41,201 nucleotides of DNA from Astrobacterium formosum (GCA_030848545.1 JAVDCA010000041.1:1-41201); one strand, 5' to 3'. Positions 7,083-17,080 are shown, counted from the first letter of the stretch. The notes: a model not told the origin generated them from the letters alone. Program-made: numbers and translations.

Positions 7083-7346
7083 CTATAGCCGAACGGGCGG
7101 CGGGACGATGTCCGGGAAGACCACCATCAGGATCGGCAGCCGGACACCGCCAGGACGATGGCGCGGCGCCCATTCCGCGCGGCACGCATAACGGGCTTCG
7201 GACTGCGTATTCGCCCCGATGATGTTGCGGGCGCCGAGGCGGGCCACGATGGCGTGGCGCCAACCGCGGTGATTCGCGGCCACCGCCTCACGCGCATTCG
7301 GCCCTGGTTCCGACCAGACGACCAGGCCCCCGTCGACCGGCAGCAC
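7083..7346 (-). CDS. Possible small protein of unknown function (87 aa)
   Basis: A minus-strand frame from GTG 7346 to TAG at 7083 encodes VDGGLVVWSEPGPNAREAV and so on, with a hydrophobic patch near the end (ILMVVFPDIVPPP). Its third codon positions are mostly G/C like real genes here, and it fills most of an otherwise empty 361-base gap (7003-7363) between the DUF4239 gene and the outer-membrane gene. There is no clear ribosome site and I recognise no family. It could be a genuine small protein, a decayed gene end or chance. Confidence 0.25.
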   Translation of the reverse strand: MLPVDGGLVVWSEPGPNAREAVAANHRGWRHAIVARLGARNIIGANTQSEARYACRAEWAPRHRPGGVRLPILMVVFPDIVPPPVRL

Positions 7347-7363
7347 AACTGCGGAGCAGGGAT

Positions 7364-8668
7364 ATGGCGGTGTCAGCCGGCGCGGAATGGCATGTCCCGA
7401 TGCAGCCGACGGGCGCGGGCGTTCGACACAGGCGGACGCCGCGAGCCTGGATCGGCGCCCTGAACAGCGCCCTGTTGGCCGCCACGATGCTGGCCGCGGC
7501 GACCGGCGCGGCAATCGCCCAGGACTGCAAGGGGCCGTGCGCCTTCGATCGGCTGTTGCTGCCGGTCTCGTCGCCGCGTGGCGACGAAAAGAATACCGCC
7601 GGCAGCAGCGCGGATCGCAACGGCGCCTCGCTGTCCCGGATATTTTCCGACCGCGCCACGGCCGCAAGCTTGCCGCGCTGGACCGCCTCGATCGAGGCGA
7701 TCGTGCTCGCCCGCACGGGCGGCGTCGATCGCACCCTCGTCGCCCGCGTGCCGGGAACCACGCAGTGGACCGCGACCAATGTCGCCGGCGTCGAGGCGTT
7801 GAACAGCAATCAGCTCGACGGCGTCTCCGCCGGCCCGAAGGTCGGCCTAACCTGGCGCGGCGATGGCGGTCTTTCGGCGGAGTTTTCCTATTTCGGCATC
7901 GCCAACCAGGGCGCCACCCGGACCATCGGGCCGGACAACCCGGCGGACTGGCTGGTGATGCGGGCCCCCGGCACGTTCTGGCAGACCCAGGATTTCGCCT
8001 ACCAGGGAATGACATGGGGGGCCGCCACCAACCTCTACAGCGCCGAGGCCAACGGCCGGCTGGACCTCTCCGGGCGGGTGACGGTTCTGGCCGGTTTTCG
8101 CTGGCTGCAGCTCAACGACCGCCTCGAAGGGACGCTGACGCCGCCGGACCGGATGGAGCCGGGCTGGAAAACCACCTGCATACCGTTCGGCCCGGCGTCG
8201 TGCCAGATTTCCGAAATCGGCACCGGCAGCACGCCGGCGGGATACTATCCGCCGTTCTGGACGTCGACGACGACCAACAATCTCTACGGCGCCCAGATCG
8301 GCGTCCACGCCAATATCCTGGAGCTCGGCCGCATGTCGCTCGACGGCCAGGTGAAGGCGGGGCTGTTCGACAATCACGCCACCCAGTCGACCGTGGTTAG
8401 CATGCGCAAGCAGCTCTACCCGTCGGGCGCCACCACCGATCACCTCGCCTTCGTGGGCGAAATCGGGCTGCAGTTGAAATATCGCCTCACCCCGGCGCTG
8501 GCGGTCAGGATCGGCTACGAAGCCCTGTGGCTCGCCGGCGTCGCCCTGGCGCCCGCACAGATCGGGCAAACCGCCACGACGCCGTCGAGCGTCACCGCGC
8601 TCGGCGTCGACAGCGGATCACAGGTGCTCTTCCAAGGCGCCAACGCCGGCCTGGAGTTCTCGTTCTGA
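7364..8668 (+). CDS. Outer-membrane beta-barrel protein, BBP7-like
   Basis: The 434-residue protein has a long N-terminal region with a signal peptide (hydrophobic LNSALLAATMLAAATGAA at about residues 33-51, probable cleavage near AIAQ-DC). The rest is rich in alternating strands with aromatic girdles, many Gly/Asn turns and a C-terminal ...LEFSF, the terminal Phe needed by the BAM machinery. The pattern resembles the BBP7 (DUF1551) barrel family of planctomycetes and Rhizobiales, whose function is unknown. Cysteines at CIPFGPASC could form a periplasmic disulfide. ATG 7364 has GGAG upstream; a start at 7400 would give a shorter signal peptide. It stands alone, so context gives no role. Confidence 0.75.
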   Translation: MAVSAGAEWHVPMQPTGAGVRHRRTPRAWIGALNSALLAATMLAAATGAAIAQDCKGPCAFDRLLLPVSSPRGDEKNTAGSSADRNGASLSRIFSDRATAASLPRWTASIEAIVLARTGGVDRTLVARVPGTTQWTATNVAGVEALNSNQLDGVSAGPKVGLTWRGDGGLSAEFSYFGIANQGATRTIGPDNPADWLVMRAPGTFWQTQDFAYQGMTWGAATNLYSAEANGRLDLSGRVTVLAGFRWLQLNDRLEGTLTPPDRMEPGWKTTCIPFGPASCQISEIGTGSTPAGYYPPFWTSTTTNNLYGAQIGVHANILELGRMSLDGQVKAGLFDNHATQSTVVSMRKQLYPSGATTDHLAFVGEIGLQLKYRLTPALAVRIGYEALWLAGVALAPAQIGQTATTPSSVTALGVDSGSQVLFQGANAGLEFSF

Positions 8669-8701
8669 CACGCCGGCGGCAGGATCAGCCGCTCCGCCTG
8701 G

Positions 8702-9397
8702 TCATACGGAGTGCGTGAGCCCGCCGTCGACGCGCAGGTTCTGGCCGGTGATGTAGGCCGCGCCTTCGGAAGCCAGGAACGCGACGGTCGCGGCGATCTC
8801 CTCGCTCTTGCCGTAGCGCTGCATGGGGATCGCGGCGCGGCGCTCTTCGGTCTTCGGCAGGCTGTCGATCCAGCCCGGCAGCACGTTGTTCATGCGCACA
8901 TTGTCGGCGGCGTACTGGTCGGCGAAGATCTTGGTGAACGCCGCCAGCCCGGCGCGAAAGACCGCCGAGGTGGGAAACATCGCGCTCGGTTCGAACGCCC
9001 AGGCGGAGGAGATGTTGATGATCGTGCCGCCACGCTGGCGGACCATGACGGGCGTGACCAGGCGCGTCGGCCTGATGACGTTGAGCAGATAGGTGTCCAT
9101 GCCCTTCGACCACTGCTCGTCGGTGAGCTCGAGGATCTGCGCGCGCGGGCCATGGCCGGCGCTGTTGACGAGGACGTCGACACGGCCCCACTCGGACAGG
9201 ACGGCGTCGACGAGGCGTGTGAGATCGGCGAGCGACTGATTGGAGCCGGTCACCCCGATGCCGCCGAGCTCCCTGGCGAGGGCCTCGCCCTTTCCGGACG
9301 ACGACAGGATCGCGACCTTGTGGCCGTCCTGCGCCAGGCGGCGCGCGGCCGCGGCGCCCATGCCGCTGCCTCCGGCGGTGACGATGGCAACCTTCAT
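8702..9397 (-). CDS. SDR-family protein lacking canonical YxxxK
   Basis: This 231-residue protein is clearly an SDR: nucleotide motif TAGGSGMG (7-14), NSAG (78-81), catalytic-type serine S131 and the end VDGG of enoyl/3-oxoacyl reductase relatives. Alignment on S131 and on the helix AGLAAFTKIFADQYA puts S144 and R148 where the catalytic Tyr and Lys (YxxxK) should be, so the motif reads SAVFR. F141 three residues earlier cannot serve. The protein may be an atypical reductase, a non-catalytic binding protein or use another residue. It lies alone on the minus strand, convergent with the outer-membrane gene. Fold assignment is firm; activity is open. Confidence 0.85.
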   Translation of the reverse strand: MKVAIVTAGGSGMGAAAARRLAQDGHKVAILSSSGKGEALARELGGIGVTGSNQSLADLTRLVDAVLSEWGRVDVLVNSAGHGPRAQILELTDEQWSKGMDTYLLNVIRPTRLVTPVMVRQRGGTIINISSAWAFEPSAMFPTSAVFRAGLAAFTKIFADQYAADNVRMNNVLPGWIDSLPKTEERRAAIPMQRYGKSEEIAATVAFLASEGAAYITGQNLRVDGGLTHSV

Positions 9398-9550
9398 TTC
9401 GGAATTCCCATATGCTCGTTTCGACGGCCGGGATCATCCCCCATCGGAACCGCGGCCGCAATGTCGGTGGCGGCAGCGGCCGCGCCGCATCGGTGAGGCG
9501 TCGCCCGCAACACGCCGTCGCTGTTGCGCCCGATGCGCTTGCCGGCCCGG

Positions 9551-10921
9551 CTACGCCGCCGCGGTTTCCCGATCCGGCGTGTCCGGTTGCGCGGCGCAGA
9601 CGCAATTGCGGCCGGCGCGCTTGGCGGCGTAGAGCGCCTGGTCGGCGATGGAGAGAATTTCGGGAACGCCATCGGCCGGCCCGTGCAGCGTCGCGGTTCC
9701 GATGCTCACGGTGATGTCGACGTCGACCTTGAAATCGCCCGTCGCGACAGCGTCGCGCAGGCGTTCGGCGAACTTTCGCGCCGCTTGCGCATCGGTATTC
9801 GGAGCGAGCATCAGGAACTCGTCGCCGCCGTAGCGCACCGCGATGTCGCCGGCGCGCCGATTCCGGTCCATGATGCGGGCGATCTTGCGCAGCACATCGT
9901 CGCCGCAGAAATGGCCGCGACTGTCGTTGACGTCCTTGAAATGGTCGACGTCGATCATCAGAAACGAGATCGGCGTGCCGGCACGTCCCGCCCGCGCCAC
10001 CACGTCGTCGAGGCAACGCGAAAGATAGCGCCTGTTGTAGAGACCCGTGAGGGGATCCACGACCGCCTCGTGTGCGGCGAGCGTGAGGAGACGGCCCTCT
10101 TCGGCGAGGAGCAACTCGGCTTCGCGCTGCATCTCGCGGGCCTGTTCGGCCTGCTCCTTGTAGTCCTTGAACACCTGCAGCGATCTCGCCATGGCGCCGA
10201 TCTCGTCGCGCCGCGACACTTCCGGAATCACGACGTCCGACCGGCCTTCGGTCAGGCTCAGCATCGCGAGCTTGATCCGCGCGAGCGGAGCGAACACGCC
10301 TGTCATCATGAACGCGATCAGGAAGGCGTTGACGACGAGGCCGACCGCCAGTGCGGCCATGATCGCCCTGTTCAACATGGTTCCCCGAAGCACGGCTTCG
10401 TCGTGGATGCGGTTCGCCGCGGCTTCGATCTGATCGCCGGCTTCGTGCAGGATCTGCTCCATGGTCATGAAGGCGGCGGCGAAGTCCTCCAGTTCCGCGA
10501 GCGCTCGGGTGCGATCCTGAAACATCAGGCCGATGACGCGCTCGGCCGCCGCCATATAGGCACCGAGCGGCCCCGAGACCTGGCGGATTGCCGTATGGAC
10601 TTCGGCGGGCATGTCCAGGGTGGTCGCATGGTTGATCGCCTGGTAGAGCCGCCCGGCCTTCTCGACGAATGTCCGCTCGATCTCGACCTGCGCCACGCTG
10701 AGATCGCCGGCGGCGACGGCCTCGTACACGGATGTCTGCAGGCCCTCGTGATACCGGTCCGCCTTGGTGTAGTTCCGCAACGCGGACGCGATCCGGCGGG
10801 TCTGGTCGAGATCACTCAGCATGCTGTTCTGCGATATGGCCGACAAGGCGCCGATGCCGGCCGTCATGCTCATCATGATGAAGCAGGCGATCAGTATGCG
10901 GGCATGGATCGTGTACGGCAT
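9551..10921 (-). CDS. Membrane diguanylate cyclase (GGDEF)
   Basis: The 456-residue protein has a first membrane span (8-30), a helical periplasmic sensor region (about 31-185), a second span (186-208), a HAMP linker (about 209-262) and a GGDEF domain (285-450). The active-site motif is GGDEF (365-369), intact, with an RAGD inhibitory site (356-359) exactly five residues before it, so product inhibition by c-di-GMP is expected. It makes c-di-GMP from two GTP at the inner membrane in response to a periplasmic signal. No phosphodiesterase domain is present. It is a single gene; the 250 bases upstream contain a small hairpin but no clear operator. Confidence 0.95.
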   Translation of the reverse strand: MPYTIHARILIACFIMMSMTAGIGALSAISQNSMLSDLDQTRRIASALRNYTKADRYHEGLQTSVYEAVAAGDLSVAQVEIERTFVEKAGRLYQAINHATTLDMPAEVHTAIRQVSGPLGAYMAAAERVIGLMFQDRTRALAELEDFAAAFMTMEQILHEAGDQIEAAANRIHDEAVLRGTMLNRAIMAALAVGLVVNAFLIAFMMTGVFAPLARIKLAMLSLTEGRSDVVIPEVSRRDEIGAMARSLQVFKDYKEQAEQAREMQREAELLLAEEGRLLTLAAHEAVVDPLTGLYNRRYLSRCLDDVVARAGRAGTPISFLMIDVDHFKDVNDSRGHFCGDDVLRKIARIMDRNRRAGDIAVRYGGDEFLMLAPNTDAQAARKFAERLRDAVATGDFKVDVDITVSIGTATLHGPADGVPEILSIADQALYAAKRAGRNCVCAAQPDTPDRETAAA

Positions 10922-10960
10922 TGGGCTCCCAGACGGTCTGCGGGCAACTAGATACCGGAA

Positions 10961-10979
10961 ACGAGCCGTGTTGGCTCGT
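10961..10979. repeat. Small inverted repeat upstream of the diguanylate cyclase
   Basis: ACGAGCC-GTGTT-GGCTCGT forms 7-bp perfect arms, 40 bases upstream of the diguanylate cyclase start. It could be a leader hairpin or a regulator site. I see no gene in the rest of 10922-11171. Confidence 0.3.
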
Positions 10980-11171
10980 CACCCCATTTGAACACAGCTT
11001 CCTGAATCCCGGCCTAATCAGGAGCGTTGCACACGAGGGTAGTCTGAGGCCGACATTTCCGAGGGACGGTGCTCCGCTCTTGCGCAGTGCGATGCCGCGA
11101 ACCCCTACCCCGGCCTTTCGGCGCGGCGCCCTTCAGCGCCACCCTTCGCTTTCAGCAGCGCTGGTTCGGCC

Positions 11172-11880
11172 TCACCTTCCGGCAACCCCGAACAGGCGCT
11201 CGAGCGTCGCGGGATCGTCGCGCAACACCGCGCTTTCGCCGTCGTGGACGATGCGGCCGCGATCCATCACGATGGTGCGCGGCGCGAGGGCGAGGGCGAG
11301 ACGAGCATTCTGCTCGACCAGGATCATGGTCAGGCCTTGCGTCGCGGCGAGACGGCGCACCGCCCGCACCAGTTCCTCGACGATCACCGGGGCGAGGCCC
11401 TCGGACGGTTCGTCCATCAGGAGCACTCCCGGATTACCGACCAGGGCGCGTCCGATGGCGAGCATCTGCTGTTCGCCGCCCGAGAGTTCGTCGCCGCGGC
11501 CGGCCTGGCGCTCGGCGAGGCGGGGGAAGAGGTCGAACACGGAGGCGAGCGTCCAATGGCCCGGACGCGCCGCCACCGCGAGGTTTTCGCGCACCGTCAG
11601 GGAGGAAAAGATTTCGCGCTCCTGCGGCACGAAACCGAGGCCGTGGCGGACGCGGCGATGGACGCTCCAGCGCGCGATGTCGATGCCGTCGAGGAGGATG
11701 CGGCCGGCGTGCAATGTGGTGTGGCCCATCAGGGTCGCGAGCAGGGTCGTCTTGCCGACGCCATTGCGGCCGACGATCGACAAGGTGTCACCGGCGGACA
11801 GCGTGAGGTCGACGTTCTCGATCACCACCGTCTCGCCGTAGCCGGCCGAGACGCCGGCGAGTTCAAGGGCGACGCCGCGC

Positions 11881-11888
<8 letters not shown>
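11172..11888 (-). CDS. livF: Liv-type ABC transporter ATPase 2
   Basis: This 238-residue ATPase has Walker A GRNGVGKTT, the ABC signature LSGGEQQM and Walker B GVLLMDEPSEGL, followed by the H-loop region. Its sequence closely follows LivF, the second ATPase of branched-chain amino-acid type importers (HAAT family). ATG 11888 overlaps the end of livG; the frame opens further upstream at 11921 but would then run deep into livG. It is the last gene of a five-gene operon (binding protein, livH, livM, livG, livF). The Liv-type name describes the family; the substrate may be another small amino or aromatic acid. Confidence 0.93.
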
Positions 11889-12650
<762 letters not shown>

Positions 12651-12654
<4 letters not shown>

Positions 12655-13658
12655 GGGCCTCCTCCGCGCAGGCGGCGGCCGGCGGCTTCGACGAGGCCGA
12701 GAATGCCGGCACGCGCGAACAGCACGGTCACGATCAGCAACAGGCCGACACCCGCCTGCCAGAAGGCCGGCGAGAATTTGGCGAGTGAATCCTGCAGCAC
12801 CATGTAGACGACGGCGCCCCAGAAGGCGCCATAGAGCCGGCCGGTGCCGCCGAGGATGAGCATCACCAGGACGCCGGCGGAATTCTCGAAGTCGAACACG
12901 GAGAGAGTCACGAAGGCATTGGTGTGGGCGTGGAGCGCGCCGGCGACGCCGGCGAGCGCCGCCGAGACCGTGTAGGCGACGAGGAGGCGGCCGTGCACCG
13001 GGGCGCCGATTGAGTGCATGCGGGCGGTGTTCTCGCGGATGCCGACCAGCGAGCGACCGAACGGCGAGACGACGATGGCGCGCGCGAGGCAGAAGCAAAC
13101 GAACAGGACTGCAAGAGCGTAGAGATAGGCGGTGCGGCCGAACAGGTCGTAGTCGAAGACGCCGAGGACGGGCGAGAAGGAAAGCCCCGGCAGGCCGTCA
13201 TAGCCGCCGGTGACGCGATCGAAGACGTTGCCGAACTCCTGCAGGATGAAGGTGGTCGACAGGGTCAGTACCAGCAATGTGAGGCCGCGGTAGCGCAGCA
13301 GGACGACGCCGGAAAGCGCGCCGGCGAAGCCCGCGCAGGTGGCGGCGGCGAGGAGGCCCGTGAGCGGCTCGGTCCAGTCGAGGCGGGCGGCCAGGAGGCC
13401 GACCGTGTAGGCCCCGATACCGAAGAAGGCGGCGTGGCCCAGCGTGAGGATGCCGGCATAGCCGAGCACGAGATCGAGGGAGAGCGCAAACAGCGCCATC
13501 ACCAAGACCTGGCTGCCGAAGGTCAGGCGATCCGGGAAGACGAAGAAGGCCGCGACGGCGACGAGCCACGGCAGCGCTTCGGTGGGGCGCAGCCGGGCGT
13601 GGGCGGCGAGGAAGCGGCGGGCGCGCGCCGCGACCGCAATTTCGTCAGTCGCGGCCAT
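12651..13658 (-). CDS. livM: Liv-type ABC transporter permease LivM
   Basis: This 335-residue protein is strongly hydrophobic with about nine membrane spans and the LivM landmarks GYAGILTLGHAAFFGIGAY near residue 65-85 and the cytoplasmic coupling segment SPFGRSLVGIRENTARMHSIG. It forms the translocation pore with LivH. ATG 13658 is preferred; the frame is open to 13724 but that part is Ser/Arg-rich and lies inside livH. It overlaps livH by 14 bases and livG by 4, so the four transport genes form one tightly packed unit. Confidence 0.92.
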
Positions 13659-14517
13659 GGAGCCCCGCCGGACGCGCGAGCAGGATCGCGATCGCGACCG
13701 CATAGATGATGAAGCCGCCGGCACCGGCGAACAGATACTTGCCGGCGGTGTCGCAGATGCCGAGCACCAAGGCGGCGGCGAGCGTGCCTTTCAGGCTGCC
13801 GAGCCCGCCGACCGCCACGACCAGGAGGAAGAACACCAGATAGACGACCGCGAAGCTCGGCGTCATGCCGAAGAGCTGCAGGGCGAGGCCGCCGCCGAGC
13901 GCCGCGAGGCCGGAGCCGACCGCGAAGGTCAAGGTGAACAGGCGGTCGACATCGATGCCGACCGACTGGGCCATGCGGCGGTTGTCGACGGCGGCGCGGA
14001 TCTTGGCACCCAGGAGCGTGCGCTCGAAGGCGAACCAGAGAACCGTGACGAGGGCGAGGCCGACCGCGATGATGAACACCCGATAGGTCGGAAACGTCCG
14101 GAAGCCGGCGTCGATCTGGCCGGCCAGATAGTCGGGCAGCCGGACGGATTGCGGCACCGGGCCGTAGACCCAGGTGAAGGCCGCGATGGCGAGGAAGGTG
14201 AGCCCGATGGTCAACAGCACCTGGTCGAGTTCGCTCGCCCGGTAGAGGCGGCGATAGAGGGTGCGCTCGAACACGACGCTGACGGCGGCGATGGCGATGA
14301 CCGCAATCACGAGGGCGCCGAGGAACGGCACCCCCATGGAGCGAGTGAGCGAAACGGTGAGATAGCCGCCCGCCATCGCGAATGCGCCGTGGGCGAGATT
14401 GACGAAGCCCATCAGCCCCATGGTGACCGACAGGCCCACGGAGACGATGAACAGGACCATGGCGTAGGCCAGCCCGTCGAACAGGATCGAGACGACAATG
14501 TTGGCGAGCGGCGGCAC
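13645..14517 (-). CDS. livH: Liv-type ABC transporter permease LivH
   Basis: The 290-residue permease has about eight membrane spans and the LivH landmarks MGLMGFVNLAHGAFAMAGGY (residues 33-52) and the cytoplasmic loop LGAKIRAAVDNRRMAQSVGI. It starts with GTG at 14517, preceded by AAGGAGG only three bases away, which is close but workable. It is separated from the upstream binding-protein gene by 201 bases that hold two kinds of palindromic repeat, so expression of the permease genes may be lowered relative to the binding protein. Confidence 0.93.
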   Translation of the reverse strand: MPPLANIVVSILFDGLAYAMVLFIVSVGLSVTMGLMGFVNLAHGAFAMAGGYLTVSLTRSMGVPFLGALVIAVIAIAAVSVVFERTLYRRLYRASELDQVLLTIGLTFLAIAAFTWVYGPVPQSVRLPDYLAGQIDAGFRTFPTYRVFIIAVGLALVTVLWFAFERTLLGAKIRAAVDNRRMAQSVGIDVDRLFTLTFAVGSGLAALGGGLALQLFGMTPSFAVVYLVFFLLVVAVGGLGSLKGTLAAALVLGICDTAGKYLFAGAGGFIIYAVAIAILLARPAGLHGRD

Positions 14518-14580
14518 GCGCCTCCTTCCGTCATGGCAAGGCGAAGCGGGGGAGCGATCCGGCGCTGTGCCGTGCGGCTA

Positions 14581-14711
14581 CTGGATTGCTTCGCTGCGCT
14601 CGCAATGACGCGTGACGATGGACTTGCCGGTCTTAGTCGGCACGCCCGGAAAGGGGAAGCGGGAAATATACCGCGCCCTAGCTTCTCCCTCTCCCCGCTT
14701 GCGGGGAGAGG
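14581..14711. repeat. Two palindromic repeats between livH and the binding-protein gene
   Basis: 14581-14610 carries the ATTGCTTCGCTGCGCTCGCA motif, a common Hyphomicrobiales intergenic element also seen around 26512-26581. 14688-14711 is a perfect hairpin, CCTCTCCCCGC-TT-GCGGGGAGAGG. The hairpin begins 8 bases after the stop of the binding-protein gene. Without a T-run it is less a textbook terminator than a 3'-end stabiliser that could favour the binding-protein mRNA over the permease genes. Confidence 0.7.
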
Positions 14712-14718
14712 TTAAGCC

Positions 14719-15930
14719 TCAATTCCCCGCCTGGCCGCAGCGGCCGACCTTCAGTTCCTTGCACTGATCCTTGACCTTCTCGACCACGCCCAGAACCTTG
14801 GTGCCGAGCTTGCCGTCGGCCTTGCGGACGATCTCCATGGCGCGCTCGTCCTGGACGACGTCGCGGGTCATGGGATCGATGGAGATTTCACCGCGCGGGC
14901 TTTTGCGGCTGTAGCCCTTGAGGAGTTCGACCACTTTCGCACCGTCGTCGAGCTTGCCGTCGAGGGTCTTGATGACGTGGAAGATCGCCGCCATGGCGTC
15001 CCAGGCGGCGGCCGACATGAAATCGGGCGGGGCGTCGGCCCCGTAGGCCGCCGTCCAGTCGGCCACGAAGGCCTTGTTGGCGGGATTGTCGAGATCGGCC
15101 GCATAGGCCCCCATCACGATGGCGCCGACGACGGCCTCGCCCATGTCCTGCAGCTTGTTGTCGGGGACAACGTCGGTGGTCCCGATCAGCCGTACCCCGG
15201 CCGCCCGCAGCCCGACTTCGCCGTAGCTCTTCACCAGCCCGGCCGAATGGGCGCCCGACGGCACGAACACATAGAAGCAGTCGGGCTTGGCGTCCTTCAC
15301 CCGCTGCAGGAACGGGGTGAAGTCGGGCACCTGGGCGGGATTGCCCATGGGGATGACGTCGGCGACCTTGCCGCCCGCCTTCTCGTAGCCGGTGCGGAAC
15401 GCCTCGGCGGCGTCCTTGCCGGGCGGATAGTCGGTGTAGCCGATGGCGGTCGTCTTGCAGCCGAGCTTGTCGGCCGAGTAGGACCCCATCGGATGGGCCT
15501 GGTGCCACATGCTGAACGAGAAGCGCACGATATAGGGCGAGAGCTGGGTGATCCAGGCGGTGCCCGCATTGGAGATCAGCATCGGGACCTTCGCCTGCGT
15601 GACCACCGGGGCGGCCGCGATGGCCGACGGCGACAGGGCGAAGCCGGTGACCAGCTTGACTTTGTCGCGGGTGATCAGTTCGGTGACGACGGTCTTGGCG
15701 GTCGCGCCCGGCCCCTCGTCGCGCTTGACGAGCTCGATTTTGTGCGGCGCGATGTCGCCGGCATGCTTGCGGACGTAGAGGTCGAAGGCCTTGTCCATCT
15801 GGCTGCCGAGATCGGCATTGACGCCCGAATAGGGCAGCACGACCCCGACCCGGATGGTCTCGCCGGCCGCGCCGCCGGCCCAGACGCCAAGGCCGAGCAC
15901 GGCCAGAACCATCGATGACGCGCGCTTCAT
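14719..15930 (-). CDS. Liv-type periplasmic substrate-binding protein
   Basis: The 403-residue protein begins MKRASSMVLAVLGLGVWAGG, a signal peptide probably cleaved near AAG-ET, followed by a type I periplasmic-binding fold (Peripla_BP_6: IRVGVVLPYSGVNADLG, VTGFALSPSAIAAAPV, IGYTDYPPGKDAAEAF). It delivers substrate to the LivHMGF transporter. ATG 15930 has GGGAGGAAAGG upstream. Members close to this type in rhizobia and Rhodopseudomonas bind aromatic acids or amino acids; the ligand cannot be read here. Four cysteines (CKTTAIG, DCFYVF, QCKEL, RCGQ) include a probable C-terminal disulfide. Confidence 0.92.
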   Translation of the reverse strand: MKRASSMVLAVLGLGVWAGGAAGETIRVGVVLPYSGVNADLGSQMDKAFDLYVRKHAGDIAPHKIELVKRDEGPGATAKTVVTELITRDKVKLVTGFALSPSAIAAAPVVTQAKVPMLISNAGTAWITQLSPYIVRFSFSMWHQAHPMGSYSADKLGCKTTAIGYTDYPPGKDAAEAFRTGYEKAGGKVADVIPMGNPAQVPDFTPFLQRVKDAKPDCFYVFVPSGAHSAGLVKSYGEVGLRAAGVRLIGTTDVVPDNKLQDMGEAVVGAIVMGAYAADLDNPANKAFVADWTAAYGADAPPDFMSAAAWDAMAAIFHVIKTLDGKLDDGAKVVELLKGYSRKSPRGEISIDPMTRDVVQDERAMEIVRKADGKLGTKVLGVVEKVKDQCKELKVGRCGQAGN

Positions 15931-16123
15931 CGCCTTTCCTCCCGGTTTCGGTTTTCCGTCACGCACCTTAGTGCCTCGCCTCACCCTCCGGAAGGGCCGC
16001 AACGCCTGTGGATGGCGGCAGGAGGCCACATTGCGGGCGGGCATGCCTGCGATCCAGTATCTTGGCCGGGACGTACCTGCGAACGTACCTGGACCATCAT
16101 CCACCCGACCGGAGGGTTTCGGC

Positions 16124-17026
16124 ATGACGCGACCGGCCCTGAGGCTCGCCGGCTATCAACCCGAGACCTCTGTGCACAGCCGCGCCCTGCACCACGTGGC
16201 GGCGCTCGCCGCCGAAGCGAGGTTCGGCGGCTTCGCGCCGCAGGTCGTCGTCGACGTCACCGCCCGCGGCCACCGCGCCGGCGAACTTTTCGCCATGGTG
16301 GAAGACGGCCGGCTCGACGGCTGCTATGTGGCATCGAGCTATCTCCTCGCGAGCGTGCCGTCGCTGGCGGTCTTCGACCTGCCGTTCGTGGCCACCGACC
16401 GCGGCCGCGACTACGCCAAGCTCGACGGCGCCTTCGGAATCAGGCTCGCGGCCGACATCGCGGCGAGGACGCCGTTCCGCGCCCTCGGCTACTGGGACAA
16501 CGGCTTCCGCCACGTCTCCAACCGCCTCAAGCCCATCCGCACGCCCGACGACTGCCGCGGCATGACCATCCGCACCCTCGACAACACGCTGCACCAGGAC
16601 GTGTTCGCGGCGCTCGGCTTCACCCCTGTGTTCGTCGACGTGCGCGATCTCGCCGAGGCGGTCGCGGCGCACCGGGTCGACGCGCAGGAGAACCCGCTCA
16701 CCAATTTCGTCAATTTCGGGCTGTTCTCCACCCACCGCCATGTCAGCCTGACGGCGCATTTCTTCGGCATCGCCCTGTTCCTGGTGAACGGGCGCTGGTT
16801 TTCCGCCCTGCCGGATGAATTGCGCACCGGCCTGCTCGGAGCGGTCGTCGAGGCGACGGCGCGCCAGCGCGAGCTGGCCGCCGGCGAGGACGCGCGCTGC
16901 CTCGATATCCTGGAGCGCGAGGGCGTCGCCGTGGTGGGCGCCGACGACATCGACTGGGCCGCCTTCCGTGCCGCCGTCGCGGGCGTCGTCGAGCACGAAG
17001 TGGCGCGGCTAGGCGGGGCGGGTTAG
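16124..17026 (+). CDS. TRAP-type (DctP-like) binding protein without signal peptide
   Basis: The 300-residue protein follows the DctP fold: RTPDDCRGMTIRT (the Arg that usually binds the substrate carboxylate), the hinge HRVDAQENP and the late FLVNGRWFSALPDELR. Known DctP proteins are exported, yet here the protein opens MTRPALRLAGYQPETSVH with no hydrophobic leader. The frame is open upstream to 15854, but that part also lacks one, and GGAGGG before 16124 supports this start. No TRAP membrane subunits (DctQ/DctM) are in the window. It is divergent from the Liv operon, 193 bases away. It may be cytoplasmic or exported by an unknown route; the family call is solid, the role unknown. Confidence 0.82.
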   Translation: MTRPALRLAGYQPETSVHSRALHHVAALAAEARFGGFAPQVVVDVTARGHRAGELFAMVEDGRLDGCYVASSYLLASVPSLAVFDLPFVATDRGRDYAKLDGAFGIRLAADIAARTPFRALGYWDNGFRHVSNRLKPIRTPDDCRGMTIRTLDNTLHQDVFAALGFTPVFVDVRDLAEAVAAHRVDAQENPLTNFVNFGLFSTHRHVSLTAHFFGIALFLVNGRWFSALPDELRTGLLGAVVEATARQRELAAGEDARCLDILEREGVAVVGADDIDWAAFRAAVAGVVEHEVARLGGAG

Positions 17027-17080
17027 CGGAGCCGCAAACACCTTCCGGAATCCAGCCCCGAGTTCAGTGCATGTGGCGGG

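Noticed and set aside
9524-10951. Plus-strand 475-codon open frame opposite the diguanylate cyclase
   Set aside because: Composition is Arg/His/Asp-rich with no motif, and it is antisense to a clear GGDEF gene; a by-product of high-GC codon bias.
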